From Myxococcales bacterium (lineage in GTDB: Bacteria > Myxococcota_A > Polyangia > Haliangiales > Haliangiaceae): DNA of 64,000 nt. Shown one piece after another: positions 22,887-31,287 of this stretch. The notes under the pieces were generated by a model. That model saw only the letters and a list, made by a program, of their open reading frames with translations. It made no database searches and was not told the DNA's origin. The stretch is taken from NCBI GenBank assembly GCA_016707895.1, contig JADJGV010000034.1, positions 1-64,000 on the forward strand, in the 5' to 3' direction. The translations under genes and the position numbers were made by a program. Positions within the stretch are counted from its first letter, which is position 1; the number at the start of each line of letters is the position of its first letter.

Positions 22887-24164
22887 TCACTTGGACCCCA
22901 GCCAGCGCTGGGCGGTTTGGTAGGCGATACGAAGTTGGTAGTCGTCGGCCAGCCTGGCCTCGAGTATCGCACGGTTGCCGGGCGGTTGCACCGCCGGGTC
23001 GGCCTCGTCGTCACCCGGATCGGCGCCGCCCACCACGGTCTCGGCCTCGAACTCCGGCACCTCGATGTCGGGCGTGATCCCGCGGCCCTCGACCTCGTTG
23101 CCGGCCGGGGTCAGGTAGCGGTGCGTCGTGAGCTTCAGGCCGGAGCCGTCGTCCAGGTCGAAGTAGGTCTGGATGACGCCCTTGCCGTAGGTCTTCATGC
23201 CCAGCACGGTGGCGCGCCGGTGGTCTTGCAGCGCGCCGGCCAGGATCTCGGCCGCCGACGCGGTCTCGGCGTTGACCAGCGCGATGACCTTGGCGCCGAC
23301 CGCCAGGCCGCCGCGGTGGGCCTTGTGCACCTCGACCGCGGCGGTGCGGCCGCGGATCGTGACGATCAGGCCGTCGTCGAGGAACTCGTCGGCCACCGCC
23401 ATGGCCTGATCGATCAGCCCGCCGGAGTCGGTGCGCAGGTCGAGCAGGATGACCTCGCCGGCGTGGGCGGCGATCAGCCCGCGCAGGGCGTCGGCGGCGT
23501 CGGCGCCGGTGGCCTCCTGGAACCGCCGGATGGCCAGGTAGCCGATCCCGGGCGCCATCGGCTCGGCGCTGACCGACGGCACCTTCACCTGCGCGCGCAC
23601 CAGCTCGAAGCTGCGCGGGACCGGCCAGCCCGGGCGCGTGACCTGGACGGTGACTCGCGAGCCGGGGCTGCCGCGCAGCCGCTCGTCCCAGTAGCGCTCG
23701 TCCTTGGCGTCGTCGCCGATCGTGGCGGCGCCGTCGACGGTGACCACCCGGTCGTCGACCGCGATGCCGGCGGCCGCGGCCGGCGAGCCGGGCACCACCT
23801 CGTCGACGATCGGCCACGGCAGCGCGTGCGGCATGGCGTCGTCGGGGCCGCCCGGGCCCAGCGCCAGGCCGACGCCGCCGAACTCGCCGTCGGTGTCCTC
23901 GCGCAGCCGGCGGTACTCGGTCGGCGAGAAGAACGCCGAGTAGGCGTCGAGGCTCTGCACCATGCCGCGGGCCGCGGCGTACAGGAGCTGGCGCTCGGGC
24001 ACCGGCGCCACGTACTGCTGGCTGACGTAGGACAGCGTCTGCGCGAAGGTGTCGAGGCTCTGGTAGCGCACGGCCTCGGCGCGGCGGGGCTTGGCCGCCA
24101 CCGACACCGCGGCGGCGACCGCGCAGCCGGCGACGAAGGCGGCGGCGTGGCTCGCGCGCGACAC
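22887..24164 (-). CDS. S41 family C-terminal processing peptidase
   Basis: A 425-residue periplasmic serine protease. A membrane signal segment is followed by an S41 N-terminal helical part, a PDZ domain (about 100-190, DGEFGGVGLALG start) and the protease domain. The Ser/Lys pair sits in NAETASAAEIL (about 300) and MKTYGKGVIQT (about 325). These enzymes trim exported proteins and regulate murein hydrolases. It follows the envC-like gene by 43 bp on the same strand but has its own TACCAT box, so it may be both co-transcribed and independently expressed. The GTG start is chosen because of that box and the signal segment. Confidence 0.9.
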   Translation of the reverse strand: MSRASHAAAFVAGCAVAAAVSVAAKPRRAEAVRYQSLDTFAQTLSYVSQQYVAPVPERQLLYAAARGMVQSLDAYSAFFSPTEYRRLREDTDGEFGGVGLALGPGGPDDAMPHALPWPIVDEVVPGSPAAAAGIAVDDRVVTVDGAATIGDDAKDERYWDERLRGSPGSRVTVQVTRPGWPVPRSFELVRAQVKVPSVSAEPMAPGIGYLAIRRFQEATGADAADALRGLIAAHAGEVILLDLRTDSGGLIDQAMAVADEFLDDGLIVTIRGRTAAVEVHKAHRGGLAVGAKVIALVNAETASAAEILAGALQDHRRATVLGMKTYGKGVIQTYFDLDDGSGLKLTTHRYLTPAGNEVEGRGITPDIEVPEFEAETVVGGADPGDDEADPAVQPPGNRAILEARLADDYQLRIAYQTAQRWLGSK

Positions 24165-24170
24165 GCGGCG

Positions 24171-24176
24171 ATGGTA
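24171..24176 (-). promoter_or_regulatory. -10 box of the S41 protease gene, leaderless type
   Basis: TACCAT on the minus strand ends six bases before the GTG at 24164. It is the same geometry as at six other starts in this window. Confidence 0.5.
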
Positions 24177-24207
24177 GCGCGAACGCCGCGCGCTTGCCCG
24201 GCCGGCG

Positions 24208-24978
24208 TTACTTTGCCGGCGAAAGGTACGGCTCGGGGTCGACCGGCAGGCCGCCGGGCCCGAGCGGCACCCGGACCTCGAAGTACACACGGTAGCGCAT
24301 CGGCTGGCCGAGGCGCTGGCCGGCCGCGACGTAGTCGCCGGTCGCGACGGTCAGCTGATCGAGCTTGCCGACCACCGTCCACACGCCGCCGTGATCGAGC
24401 ACGACGCCGTCGTCGAGGCCGCGGATCGGCCCGGCGTAGCGCACCAGGCCGTCGGCCGCTGCCACCACCGGCGCGTCGCGCTCGACCTCGAAGTCGACGC
24501 CGCGCCGCGACAGCGTGGCCTTGCTGTCGTCGTGGACCAGCGGCCCGAAGCGGCGGACGATCGCGCCGGCCACCGGGCGCGTCAGGCGCAGCTCGGCGGG
24601 CGGCTCGGCGGCGCGCGCGCGGTCGGCGGTGATGCGCGCCGCGGCGCTGGTCAGGCTGTCGACCTCGCCGGCGTACATCGCCACCTCGGCGCGATCGCGC
24701 GCCAGGAGCCAGCGCGCGGTGGCGCGGCCGCGGGCCACCGCCATGCGATCGGCGGGCGCGATCGCCAGCGGCTCGCCGGCGGTGCGCAGGAGCTTGTAGG
24801 CCAGCCGCACCCGCTGCACCCGCGCGCGCTGGCTGTCGTGCAGCTTGGTCTGCACCTGATCGCGGGCGCGCGCCACCGACGCCGCCTGCTGATCGAGCTG
24901 CTCGCCCAGGGTCGGCCCGGCGTGGGCGCGGGTGGCCAGCGCCAGCGCCGCCGCGGCGATCAGCGCGGCGCTACGCAT
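24208..24978 (-). CDS. EnvC-like M23/LytM protein with degenerate active site
   Basis: A 256-residue exported protein. A signal peptide is followed by a helical, coiled-coil-prone region (about 25-130) and a LytM fold (about 140-250). The three metal-binding motifs are altered: the first reads SRRGVDF (His of HxxxD absent), and the last reads VYFEVR in place of HFE. It should therefore not cut peptidoglycan, as is also true of E. coli EnvC, which instead activates amidases under FtsEX control. It overlaps the end of ftsX by eight bases, which strongly supports the EnvC assignment. Confidence 0.85.
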   Translation of the reverse strand: MRSAALIAAAALALATRAHAGPTLGEQLDQQAASVARARDQVQTKLHDSQRARVQRVRLAYKLLRTAGEPLAIAPADRMAVARGRATARWLLARDRAEVAMYAGEVDSLTSAAARITADRARAAEPPAELRLTRPVAGAIVRRFGPLVHDDSKATLSRRGVDFEVERDAPVVAAADGLVRYAGPIRGLDDGVVLDHGGVWTVVGKLDQLTVATGDYVAAGQRLGQPMRYRVYFEVRVPLGPGGLPVDPEPYLSPAK

Positions 24979-25831
24979 CGCGGGCCCCGGCCAGCACGCC
25001 GCCGGCGAGCCCGATGCCGGCGCCCAGCGCCAGCACGATGCCCAGCGTCGCCGGCGTCCAGGCCTGGGTCGAGAACAGGCTGCCGAGCTCGGCGGTGGCG
25101 GCGAGGCCGCGGCCGGCCGCCAGCGCCACCGCGGCGCCGGCGACGCCCAGCCACAGCCCGGCGCCCCAGGTCGGGGCCCGGGTGAACAGCGGGCCGGCGC
25201 CGAGCAGGCGCAGGGTCGCGCGCTCGGCGCGATCAGCGGCGAGGTGCAGGCGGATCGCGGCGGCGACCGCGATCACCCCGCCCACGCCGACGACGACGAA
25301 CAGCGCCCACGCCAGCCGCGCCAGCCGCGCCAGCGCGTCGGCCAGGGGCGCGCTGGCGTCGCGCGTGACCTCGACGTCCTCGACGCCGGCGGTCGCGCGC
25401 AGCTCGGCGACCACCGGGCTGGCGGCGGCGACGTCGGTGGTGCCGGCGGCCAGCGTGATCTCCAGCGAGATCGGCAGGCTGGTCGGCTCGACGCCGTCGA
25501 GCAGCTGATCGTGCGCGCCCAGCGCGACCCGCAGGCGGTCGCTGGCCTCGGTCGAGCCGACCACGGCGACGCCGTCGACGCCGCCGTGGGCGCGCAGCCG
25601 CTGGGCCAGCGCGTCGGCCTGCGCCGGCGTCGCGCCCTCGTCGAGGTAGACCACCATCGACGCCTGGGCCCGGGCGCCGTGGGACCAGGCGGCGACGTCC
25701 TGAGCCGCCAGCCGGGTGGCCGCGACGCCGACCAGCGCGGCGGCGATCGCGGCGATCGCCCAGGCCGAGGCGCGCCGGTGCTTGCCCACCAGCGCCAGCG
25801 AGCGGCGCACGACGCCCCACGCGGCGGTCAT
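24971..25831 (-). CDS. ftsX: FtsX-like permease
   Basis: A 286-residue inner-membrane protein with the FtsX topology: cytosolic start, TM1 about 20-40, a large periplasmic loop (about 45-155) that would contact EnvC, then three helices (about 165-190, 215-238, 250-275). The start ATG overlaps the ftsE stop (ATGA). In the family FtsX transmits FtsE ATP hydrolysis to a periplasmic murein hydrolase activator. The loop has a STEASDRLRVALG segment typical of FtsX ECD regions. Confidence 0.88.
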   Translation of the reverse strand: MTAAWGVVRRSLALVGKHRRASAWAIAAIAAALVGVAATRLAAQDVAAWSHGARAQASMVVYLDEGATPAQADALAQRLRAHGGVDGVAVVGSTEASDRLRVALGAHDQLLDGVEPTSLPISLEITLAAGTTDVAAASPVVAELRATAGVEDVEVTRDASAPLADALARLARLAWALFVVVGVGGVIAVAAAIRLHLAADRAERATLRLLGAGPLFTRAPTWGAGLWLGVAGAAVALAAGRGLAATAELGSLFSTQAWTPATLGIVLALGAGIGLAGGVLAGARDA

Positions 25832-26619
25832 CGGCGGTTCCCGGCCGAGCGGGCCAGCGGGAAGGGCACGACGTTGGGCACGGCGTCCTCGGTCGGCCGC
25901 GGGATCTCGGCCTCGACCAGCGGCGCCGCGTCGATGTCCTCGACGACGATCGTCGCGACGTCGACCAGCCGGCGCTGGTGGATCGTCAGCGTGCGCCAGC
26001 CGCGGCGGGCCGCGGCCTCGGCCAGCGTGGCGTCGCGCGAGGCGACCAGCGCCGCGGCGCCGTCGGCGGCCCGCGCCGCCAGCAGCTCGACGAACCGCGC
26101 CGCGCCGGCGCCGTCCTGGTGGCTGGTCGGCTGATCGGCGATCACGACGTCCGGATTTCGGACGAACGCGCGGGCCCAGGCGACGCGCTGGCGGGCGGCC
26201 ATGCCCAGGCTGGCGATCGCCAGGTCGCCGTCGACCTCGACCTCGGCCAGCGCGGCGTCGGCGCGGCGGCGGGCCTCGCCGGCGCGGACCCCGGCCACCG
26301 CCAGCGCCAGCTCGACGTTGGCGCGGGCGCTGGCGTCGGGCAAGAGCGCGAGGTCTTGCGGCACCAGGCCCAGCCGGCGGCGCAGCCGGGTCAAGGATGA
26401 CGCGCGCAGCTTGCCGACGCGGTGGCCGGCGATCGCGACGTCGCCGGTGGCCGGCACCAGGCCGGCGATCATGGCGCACAGCGCCGAGGCGCCGGCGCCG
26501 GCGGGCGCGCCGACGATCACCACCTCGCCGGCGGCGATCGCCAGCTCGGCATCGACGAACACCGGCCGGCCGGCGAAGGCCAGGCCGGCGCGACCGAGCG
26601 CGATCATGGGCTCGCTCAT
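25828..26619 (-). CDS. ftsE: FtsE-like ABC protein lacking catalytic residues
   Basis: A 263-residue protein with the FtsE fold. However, the Walker A loop is GAPAGAGAS: the invariant Lys is Ala (codon GCC read directly near 26498). Walker B ends VVIADQPTSHQD: the catalytic Glu is Gln. The LSGGQ signature region reads SLGMAARQ. All three changes predict that it cannot hydrolyse ATP and perhaps cannot bind it well. There is no frameshift, and codon use is as in neighbours, so it is a maintained pseudo-ATPase rather than a decaying gene. It carries a 50-residue C-terminal extension. It is first gene of the ftsE-ftsX-envC-like operon. Confidence 0.88.
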   Translation of the reverse strand: MSEPMIALGRAGLAFAGRPVFVDAELAIAAGEVVIVGAPAGAGASALCAMIAGLVPATGDVAIAGHRVGKLRASSLTRLRRRLGLVPQDLALLPDASARANVELALAVAGVRAGEARRRADAALAEVEVDGDLAIASLGMAARQRVAWARAFVRNPDVVIADQPTSHQDGAGAARFVELLAARAADGAAALVASRDATLAEAAARRGWRTLTIHQRRLVDVATIVVEDIDAAPLVEAEIPRPTEDAVPNVVPFPLARSAGNRR

Positions 26620-26696
26620 GGCCTTCGGTGGTACGCCCGCTGGTCCGCCGGGGCAAAAAAACGGCCGGGCCGCGGGCGGTGGGCCGGCCCGCGGCA

Positions 26697-26702
26697 TACG
26701 AT
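26697..26702 (+). promoter_or_regulatory. -10 box of the collagen-like lipoprotein gene, leaderless type
   Basis: TACGAT ends six bases before the GTG start at 26709. Confidence 0.45.
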
Positions 26703-26708
26703 CGGCGC

Positions 26709-27425
26709 GTGCAAGCGCGGACGCTGCTCGTCGCCGGGGCCTGGCTGGCGTGCGCCTGCCGCGGCACCTCGCCCGACAAGCGGGTCGACGATCTCAAGGC
26801 GCGGCTGGCCGAGGCCGAGGGCCGCCTCGAGTCGATCGAGCGCACCGGCACCAAGGTCGACGCCCAGAAGGTCGCGCGCGAGCTGGCGGGGATGGGCCCG
26901 TCGAGCGGCCTGGCCGGCCCGGTCGGGCCCGCCGGACCGCCGGGCATCGTCGGGCCGCCGGGGCCGCTGGGGCCGCCCGGGCCCGCCGGCGCTGGTCCCG
27001 AGGGGCCGCCCGGGCCGCCGGGGCCGTCGGGGCCGGTCGGTCCCGAGGGCGCGCAGGGCGTCCAGGGGCTGCAGGGGCCGCAGGGCTTGCAGGGTCCACA
27101 GGGGCCGCAGGGGCCGCGCGGGCCGGCGGGGCCGCCCGGCGCGTACGCCGCCAAGCAAGATCTGTCGCGCCGCGAGGCCCGGGTGTCGGTCGGTGCCGGC
27201 CAGGTCGCGTCGGCGGTCGCGGCCTGCGAGCGGGCCCGCGATCTGGTGATCACCGGCGGCTGCTACGCCGATCCGATGTGGGTGGCCGAGCTGGTGGCGG
27301 CGCGGCCGGTCGGACTCACCGACGAGCACGCCGCGTCGAGCTGGCGCTGCGACTACCGCAACACCTCCACCAGCCAGGCCATCGAGATCGTCGCCGAGGT
27401 CTACTGCGTCGCGCCGCGCGAGTAG
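26709..27425 (+). CDS. Collagen-like (Gly-X-Y) lipoprotein
   Basis: A 238-residue exported protein. A short signal ends in lipobox LACAC, and a coiled coil (about 22-60) that could nucleate trimers follows. About 27 Gly-X-Y triplets come next (about 62-146, many GPP/GPQ, with one short interruption GPAGAG). A C-terminal globular domain of about 90 residues has four cysteines. This matches a trimeric stalk with a head, as in bacterial collagen-like surface proteins. It is divergent from ftsE. The function of the head domain is unknown. Confidence 0.85.
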   Translation: MQARTLLVAGAWLACACRGTSPDKRVDDLKARLAEAEGRLESIERTGTKVDAQKVARELAGMGPSSGLAGPVGPAGPPGIVGPPGPLGPPGPAGAGPEGPPGPPGPSGPVGPEGAQGVQGLQGPQGLQGPQGPQGPRGPAGPPGAYAAKQDLSRREARVSVGAGQVASAVAACERARDLVITGGCYADPMWVAELVAARPVGLTDEHAASSWRCDYRNTSTSQAIEIVAEVYCVAPRE

Positions 27426-27505
27426 CCGCGGCCGAAACGACGAACGCCGCCGGGTGAGGGCGGCGCGGTCAGCGGTGGCGCGGCGCGGTCAGCGCCGGGC
27501 CCGGG

Positions 27506-28654
27506 TCACGGTCGCGTGAACGTGGCCGTGATGCTGTAGCTCGACGCGGTGTAGCCGTCGGCGGCGACGTAGAACGAGGTCGCGCCGGTCGGCACGGTGA
27601 TCGCGCAGCTCTCGCTGGACGTCGACAGGTACGGCCGGCACGCGAAGCGCGAGCGGGTCGGCGCGTTGTTGAAGCGCACGTACAGGTCGGCGTCGCCGGT
27701 GCCGGTCATCGTCACGTTGAGCAGCGATCCGACCTTCACCGGGATCGGGCCGCCGACCACCTTGAACTGGCCGAGCGTCAGGCTGCCGGTCCAGGTCTGG
27801 GTGCCGCCGCCGGTCGGCGGGGGCGGCGGGGGCGGCGGCGGCGGCGAGCCGCCCGGCGCGCCGTACAGCGCCGTGGCGCCCTCGGCGTCGCGGGTGGTGA
27901 ACGCGAGGTTGCTCGAGCTGCCGTTGCACTGCGGGTAGTGCATGATCGACGCCGAGTCGTACGGCGTCAGCGGCCGCCAGCTGTTGTCCTCGAAGCAGGT
28001 GCCCGACTCGGGGCGGGTGTGCTCGTGGCGGAAGCCGAGCGCGTGGCCCAGCTCGTGGCCGATGATGTTCTTGAGCGGCCAGGTCAGGCCGGGATCGAAC
28101 GCGGTGTTGTCGACGAGCACGTTGCGGTTCGCGCGCGCGTTGTTGGGGAAGAACGCGCGGGCCAGGTACTGGCCGTTGACGTTGACCGGGTTGACGTCGA
28201 ACACGACGTTGGCGTTGCTCGCGGTGCAGTTGGCGTCCTGGGCCGGCACGTAGACGAAGTTGACGTTGGCGCGCACCTCCCAGCCCAGGTCGGTGGCCTG
28301 GCGCAGCGCCTCGACCACCGCGGCCTTGTTGCCGGCGAAGCGATCGCTCACGCAGTACGTGAGGTTCAGCTTCTGCGTGTCGTTCCACTTGGTGTCGAGG
28401 CCGCCCGCGGTGTTGACGATCAGCTCCTGACCGCCGTACAGCGCCAGCCACTCCTCGTACAGCGCCTTCTCGTTGGCGACCGGCGTGTCGCCGTCGATGA
28501 TGTACGCGCCGCCCTCCCACGGTTCCTGGAACGTCAGGTCGCGGAACTCCTCGAAGGTGAGGTCGTCGTTGAGGGTGGCGGTGGTGTCACCGACCATGCA
28601 GCCCGCGAGCGGCGTGGCGGCGATGAACCCGAGTGCGATGAGCGTGCGCTTCAT
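27506..28654 (-). CDS. Secreted zinc metalloprotease (M12/matrixin-like) with PPC-type C-terminal domain
   Basis: A 382-residue lipoprotein-like protein (MKRTLIALGFIAATPLAGC). The catalytic domain has the metzincin zinc motif HELGHALGFRHEH (about 197-209) and Met-turn SIMHYP (about 238). A poly-Pro hinge and a bacterial pre-peptidase C-terminal (PPC)-type beta domain (about 285-382) follow. Such enzymes are typical secreted proteases of predatory myxobacteria. A GGAGG site seven bases upstream fixes the ATG at 28654. The substrate is unknown. Confidence 0.88.
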   Translation of the reverse strand: MKRTLIALGFIAATPLAGCMVGDTTATLNDDLTFEEFRDLTFQEPWEGGAYIIDGDTPVANEKALYEEWLALYGGQELIVNTAGGLDTKWNDTQKLNLTYCVSDRFAGNKAAVVEALRQATDLGWEVRANVNFVYVPAQDANCTASNANVVFDVNPVNVNGQYLARAFFPNNARANRNVLVDNTAFDPGLTWPLKNIIGHELGHALGFRHEHTRPESGTCFEDNSWRPLTPYDSASIMHYPQCNGSSSNLAFTTRDAEGATALYGAPGGSPPPPPPPPPPTGGGTQTWTGSLTLGQFKVVGGPIPVKVGSLLNVTMTGTGDADLYVRFNNAPTRSRFACRPYLSTSSESCAITVPTGATSFYVAADGYTASSYSITATFTRP

Positions 28655-28858
28655 GTCCGATCCTCCGTGCGTCCGACACTCTTCACGTGGGATGCCAGCT
28701 CGACGAGCGCGCCGCTGACGCGCGCCGCCGTCGCGTGTCAGCGCGGCGCGTTCTGCCAGACCCACATCGGCGCTGCGCGACGCCGCATGCGCAGGCGCGC
28801 CGCGATCGGTAAGCGCGCTGACGTGCCTCGCATGCGGAGCGGCTGACAAGCACCCGCG

Positions 28859-28890
28859 CGATGACAGCGTCGGTCAGCGCGCTGTCATCG
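28859..28890. repeat. Perfect inverted repeat in the protease/CAP intergenic region
   Basis: Arms CGATGACAGCG and CGCTGTCATCG (11 bp each) with a 10-base loop. No T-run on either side. Candidate operator or structured RNA element. Confidence 0.5.
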
Positions 28891-29138
28891 TCGCTGCCGC
28901 GGCGTCGTGCAACCCGGCGAGACGACGTCGGTTCGCAGGCTCGCGCCGCGCGCCATGGCGGCGCAGCGCCCACGCGGCGGCAGGCGCGTTTTGCCTCGGC
29001 GTGTTCGTGCGGCGCGCGCCTACACCGCCATTCCTCGACGGAGATCGCGCCGCATCCGCCCACGTCGCGCGCGCGTCGGGAGATGGACGGCGGTGGTCGG
29101 CGATGTAGGACAGGCGCGCCGGGCGTGGACCCACCAGG

Positions 29139-29162
29139 GACTGCAACCAGCGAGTTGCAGTC
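29139..29162. promoter_or_regulatory. Perfect palindrome upstream of the CAP gene
   Basis: GACTGCAAC and GTTGCAGTC (9 bp each) flank a 6-base spacer, 40 bases before the ATG at 29202. A TTGACC follows at 29166. It is placed like an operator for the CAP-domain gene. Confidence 0.45.
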
Positions 29163-29201
29163 GCCTTGACCCTCGCGCGGGCGCGAGGCGATCATCGGCG
29201 G

Positions 29202-29798
29202 ATGCGCTCCTCCTGGTGGCTCGCCGCGCTCGTGGTCCTCGGCGCCTGCGGTTCCGACGACGACGCCCCGCCTGGCGACGGCGACGGCGGCCTCGCCGTC
29301 GATGCCGCCGCCGGCCCGATCGACGCGCCGCCGGTCGTGGGCGAGCCGCCCGGCCTCGAGGGCATCGTCAACGCCCACAACGCCGAGCGCGCGCTGGTCG
29401 GCGTCGGCCCGCTCACCTGGGATCCGGCGCTGGCGGCGATCGCCGACGCCTGGGTCCGGCAGTGCGTCGACACCCAGGCGCCGACCGGGCTGGTCGATCA
29501 CAACGCCGGCCGCTCCAACGGCTACCCGACCTACGTCGGCGAGAACATCTACGGCTCGGGCGGCCAGGCCAGCGGCACCGGCGCCACCGCGTCGTGGATC
29601 AGCGAGAAGCAGTACTACCACCACGCCACCAACTCGTGCGACGCCGGGCGCGTGTGCGGCCACTACACGCAGGTCGTCTGGCGCAACACCACCAAGATCG
29701 GCTGCGCGATCTACACCTGCCCCGGCTTCCAGTACGGCTCGACCGTCGTCTGCGACTACGGTCCCGGCGGCAACATCGGCGGCCAGTCGCCGTATTGA
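29202..29798 (+). CDS. CAP (SCP/PR-1-like) domain lipoprotein
   Basis: A 198-residue exported protein. Lipobox LGAC is followed by an Asp/Gly/Pro-rich linker and then a CAP domain (about 55-198). Signature elements are VNAHNAERA, DHNAG, GENIYGSGG, CGHYTQVVW and the C-terminal VVCDYGPGGN. The two active-cleft histidines and the C-C pairs are present. The CAP domain is close to the plant/animal PR-1 type. Its role in bacteria is unsettled; roles in sterol or lipid binding and in surface defence have been proposed for the family. Confidence 0.9.
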   Translation: MRSSWWLAALVVLGACGSDDDAPPGDGDGGLAVDAAAGPIDAPPVVGEPPGLEGIVNAHNAERALVGVGPLTWDPALAAIADAWVRQCVDTQAPTGLVDHNAGRSNGYPTYVGENIYGSGGQASGTGATASWISEKQYYHHATNSCDAGRVCGHYTQVVWRNTTKIGCAIYTCPGFQYGSTVVCDYGPGGNIGGQSPY

Positions 29799-29869
29799 GG
29801 CCGAGCACCCGGGCCGCCGCGCCTATATACAGAGCGCCCCGGGGCGGTCGCCCCGCTCCCGGCGGGTGC

Positions 29870-29875
29870 TACAAT
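29870..29875 (+). promoter_or_regulatory. Putative -10 box of the tat operon
   Basis: TACAAT, preceded by GTGC, ends nine bases before the ATG at 29885. No ribosome site is seen between them. Confidence 0.45.
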
Positions 29876-29884
29876 CCCGCCGCA

Positions 29885-30466
29885 ATGTTCGGCATGGGCA
29901 TGAACGAGATCCTCGTGATCCTCGTGGTCGCGATGCTGTTTCTCGGCCCCGAGAAGCTGCCCGACGCCGCCAAGACCATCTCCAAGGGCATCCGCGACCT
30001 GCGCAAGCAGACCCGCGAGTTCCAGGACACGATCGAGAACGACACCGAGATCGGCGGGGCCATCCGCGACATCAAGAGCGCGCTGCGCGGTGAGGAGATG
30101 CGGCGCCCGGCGGTGAAGAAGCCGCCGCCGAACCCGACCGAGGCCGCCATCGCTGCGATGGCGACCGGGGCGGGCGGGCTCCCCACCGGCTCGGCCGCCG
30201 ACGCCGCGGCCGCGGCCGCCGCGGGGGTCGTCGCCGCCGAGGCCGCCCTCGCCGCCCCGGGCCCCGCCGCCGAGGTGCCGCCGGCGGTCGCCACGCCCGA
30301 GGCCGCGGCTGCCACCGAGGCCGCCGCCGCGCCCGATGTGGCCGCCGACGCCGACGCCGAGCCTGATCCCGCCGCCGAGGCCGCCGCCGCCGAGGCCGCC
30401 GAGGCCGCCGAGCTGGCCAGCCTCATCAAGCCCGCCGCGGGCGCCATCGGTCGCGGTCAGAGCTGA
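29885..30466 (+). CDS. tatB: Twin-arginine translocase TatA/TatB family protein
   Basis: A 193-residue protein. The N-terminal membrane helix and amphipathic helix read NEILVILVVAMLFLGPEKLP followed by DAAKTISKGIRDLRKQTREF. The Glu after the helix and the length favour TatB over TatA. The C-terminal 110 residues are almost pure Ala/Glu/Pro/Val, a very long low-complexity tail that may reach far into the cytosol. tatC follows two bases after the stop. No separate tatA is seen in the window. Confidence 0.88.
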   Translation: MFGMGMNEILVILVVAMLFLGPEKLPDAAKTISKGIRDLRKQTREFQDTIENDTEIGGAIRDIKSALRGEEMRRPAVKKPPPNPTEAAIAAMATGAGGLPTGSAADAAAAAAAGVVAAEAALAAPGPAAEVPPAVATPEAAAATEAAAAPDVAADADAEPDPAAEAAAAEAAEAAELASLIKPAAGAIGRGQS

Positions 30467-30468
30467 CG

Positions 30469-31266
30469 ATGGCTGCCAGCGAGTCCGAACTCGACGACGG
30501 GCGGATGCCGTTCCTCGAGCACCTGCGCGAGTTCCGCAGCCGGCTGCGCAACTCGGCGATCGCCTTCATGATCGCCACGGTCGCGTGCTGGTTCTACGCC
30601 GGCAAGATCTACCAGGCGCTGCTCGAGCCGTACCAGAAGGCCATCGTCCACCACCCGAAGCTGGCGACGACGACCATGAAGTACAACGTCATCACCGAGC
30701 CGTTCTGGGTCGGGATGTCGGTGGCGATGTGGTCCGGGATCTTCGCCGCCAGCCCGTTCATCTTCTACCAGCTGTGGAAGTTCATCGCGCCCGGGCTCTA
30801 CAAGGCCGAGCGGCGGATGGGCCTGGTCTTCTCGATCCTGTCGGCGATGTTCTTCATCGGCGGCGCGGTGTTCTGCCACCAGCTCGTGCTCGAGCCGATG
30901 TTCGACTACCTGCTGGGCATGGACATCGGCAACGCCGAGCCGGCGCTGACGATCAGCGGCTACCTCGACCTGACCCGCGACATGATGCTGGCGTTCGGCG
31001 CGGTGTTCGAGATGCCGTTCGTCATCTACTTCCTGGCCAAGATCGGCCTGGTCACCCACAAGAGCCTGTGGCGCTTCAACCGCTGGTTCGTGGTGATCGC
31101 GTTCGTCCTCGGCGCGGTGCTGACGCCGTCGGCCGATCCGATCTCGCAGTGCCTGATGGCGCTGCCGATGATCGCGCTCTACAACCTGTCGATCATCGTC
31201 GCGTGGCTGGTGGTGCGCAACAAGCGCAAGCAGCCGGGCTACGAGGCGATGCCCGAGGACGAGTAG
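30469..31266 (+). CDS. tatC: Twin-arginine translocase subunit TatC
   Basis: A 265-residue, six-helix inner-membrane protein that binds twin-arginine signal peptides. The start LDDGRMPFLEHLREFRSRL is the conserved TatC N-terminus. The FEMPF and GLVTH segments and a final charged tail are also typical. It is coupled to the tatB gene by a two-base gap. Confidence 0.95.
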   Translation: MAASESELDDGRMPFLEHLREFRSRLRNSAIAFMIATVACWFYAGKIYQALLEPYQKAIVHHPKLATTTMKYNVITEPFWVGMSVAMWSGIFAASPFIFYQLWKFIAPGLYKAERRMGLVFSILSAMFFIGGAVFCHQLVLEPMFDYLLGMDIGNAEPALTISGYLDLTRDMMLAFGAVFEMPFVIYFLAKIGLVTHKSLWRFNRWFVVIAFVLGAVLTPSADPISQCLMALPMIALYNLSIIVAWLVVRNKRKQPGYEAMPEDE

Positions 31267-31287
31267 GCCGGGGCGTCCGCGGCGCGG

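Larger units (their letters stand above)
28655..29201. other. 547-bp intergenic region with several palindromes
   Basis: No gene is supported here. It separates the divergent metalloprotease and CAP genes. It contains an octamer GTCAGCGC or its complement at about 28737, 28815 and 28873, a long inverted repeat at 28859-28890, another at 29139-29162, and an 8-bp GC palindrome CCTCGCGC/GCGCGAGG at 29171-29188. Only the promoters and operators of the two flanking genes are expected. Confidence 0.5.

Noticed and set aside
26651..26700. GC-rich inverted repeat followed by a T-run on the minus strand, upstream of ftsE
   Set aside because: It points away from any finished gene: it would terminate transcription entering ftsE from antisense. 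The stem is imperfect. Could be an attenuator, but support is weak.
27426..27505. Gap between the convergent collagen-like and metalloprotease genes with a GCCGCC/GGCGGC stem and a duplicated GCGCGGTCAGCG
   Set aside because: The stem is short, there is no T-run, and GC-rich repeats of this size are expected by chance here. Not called a terminator.
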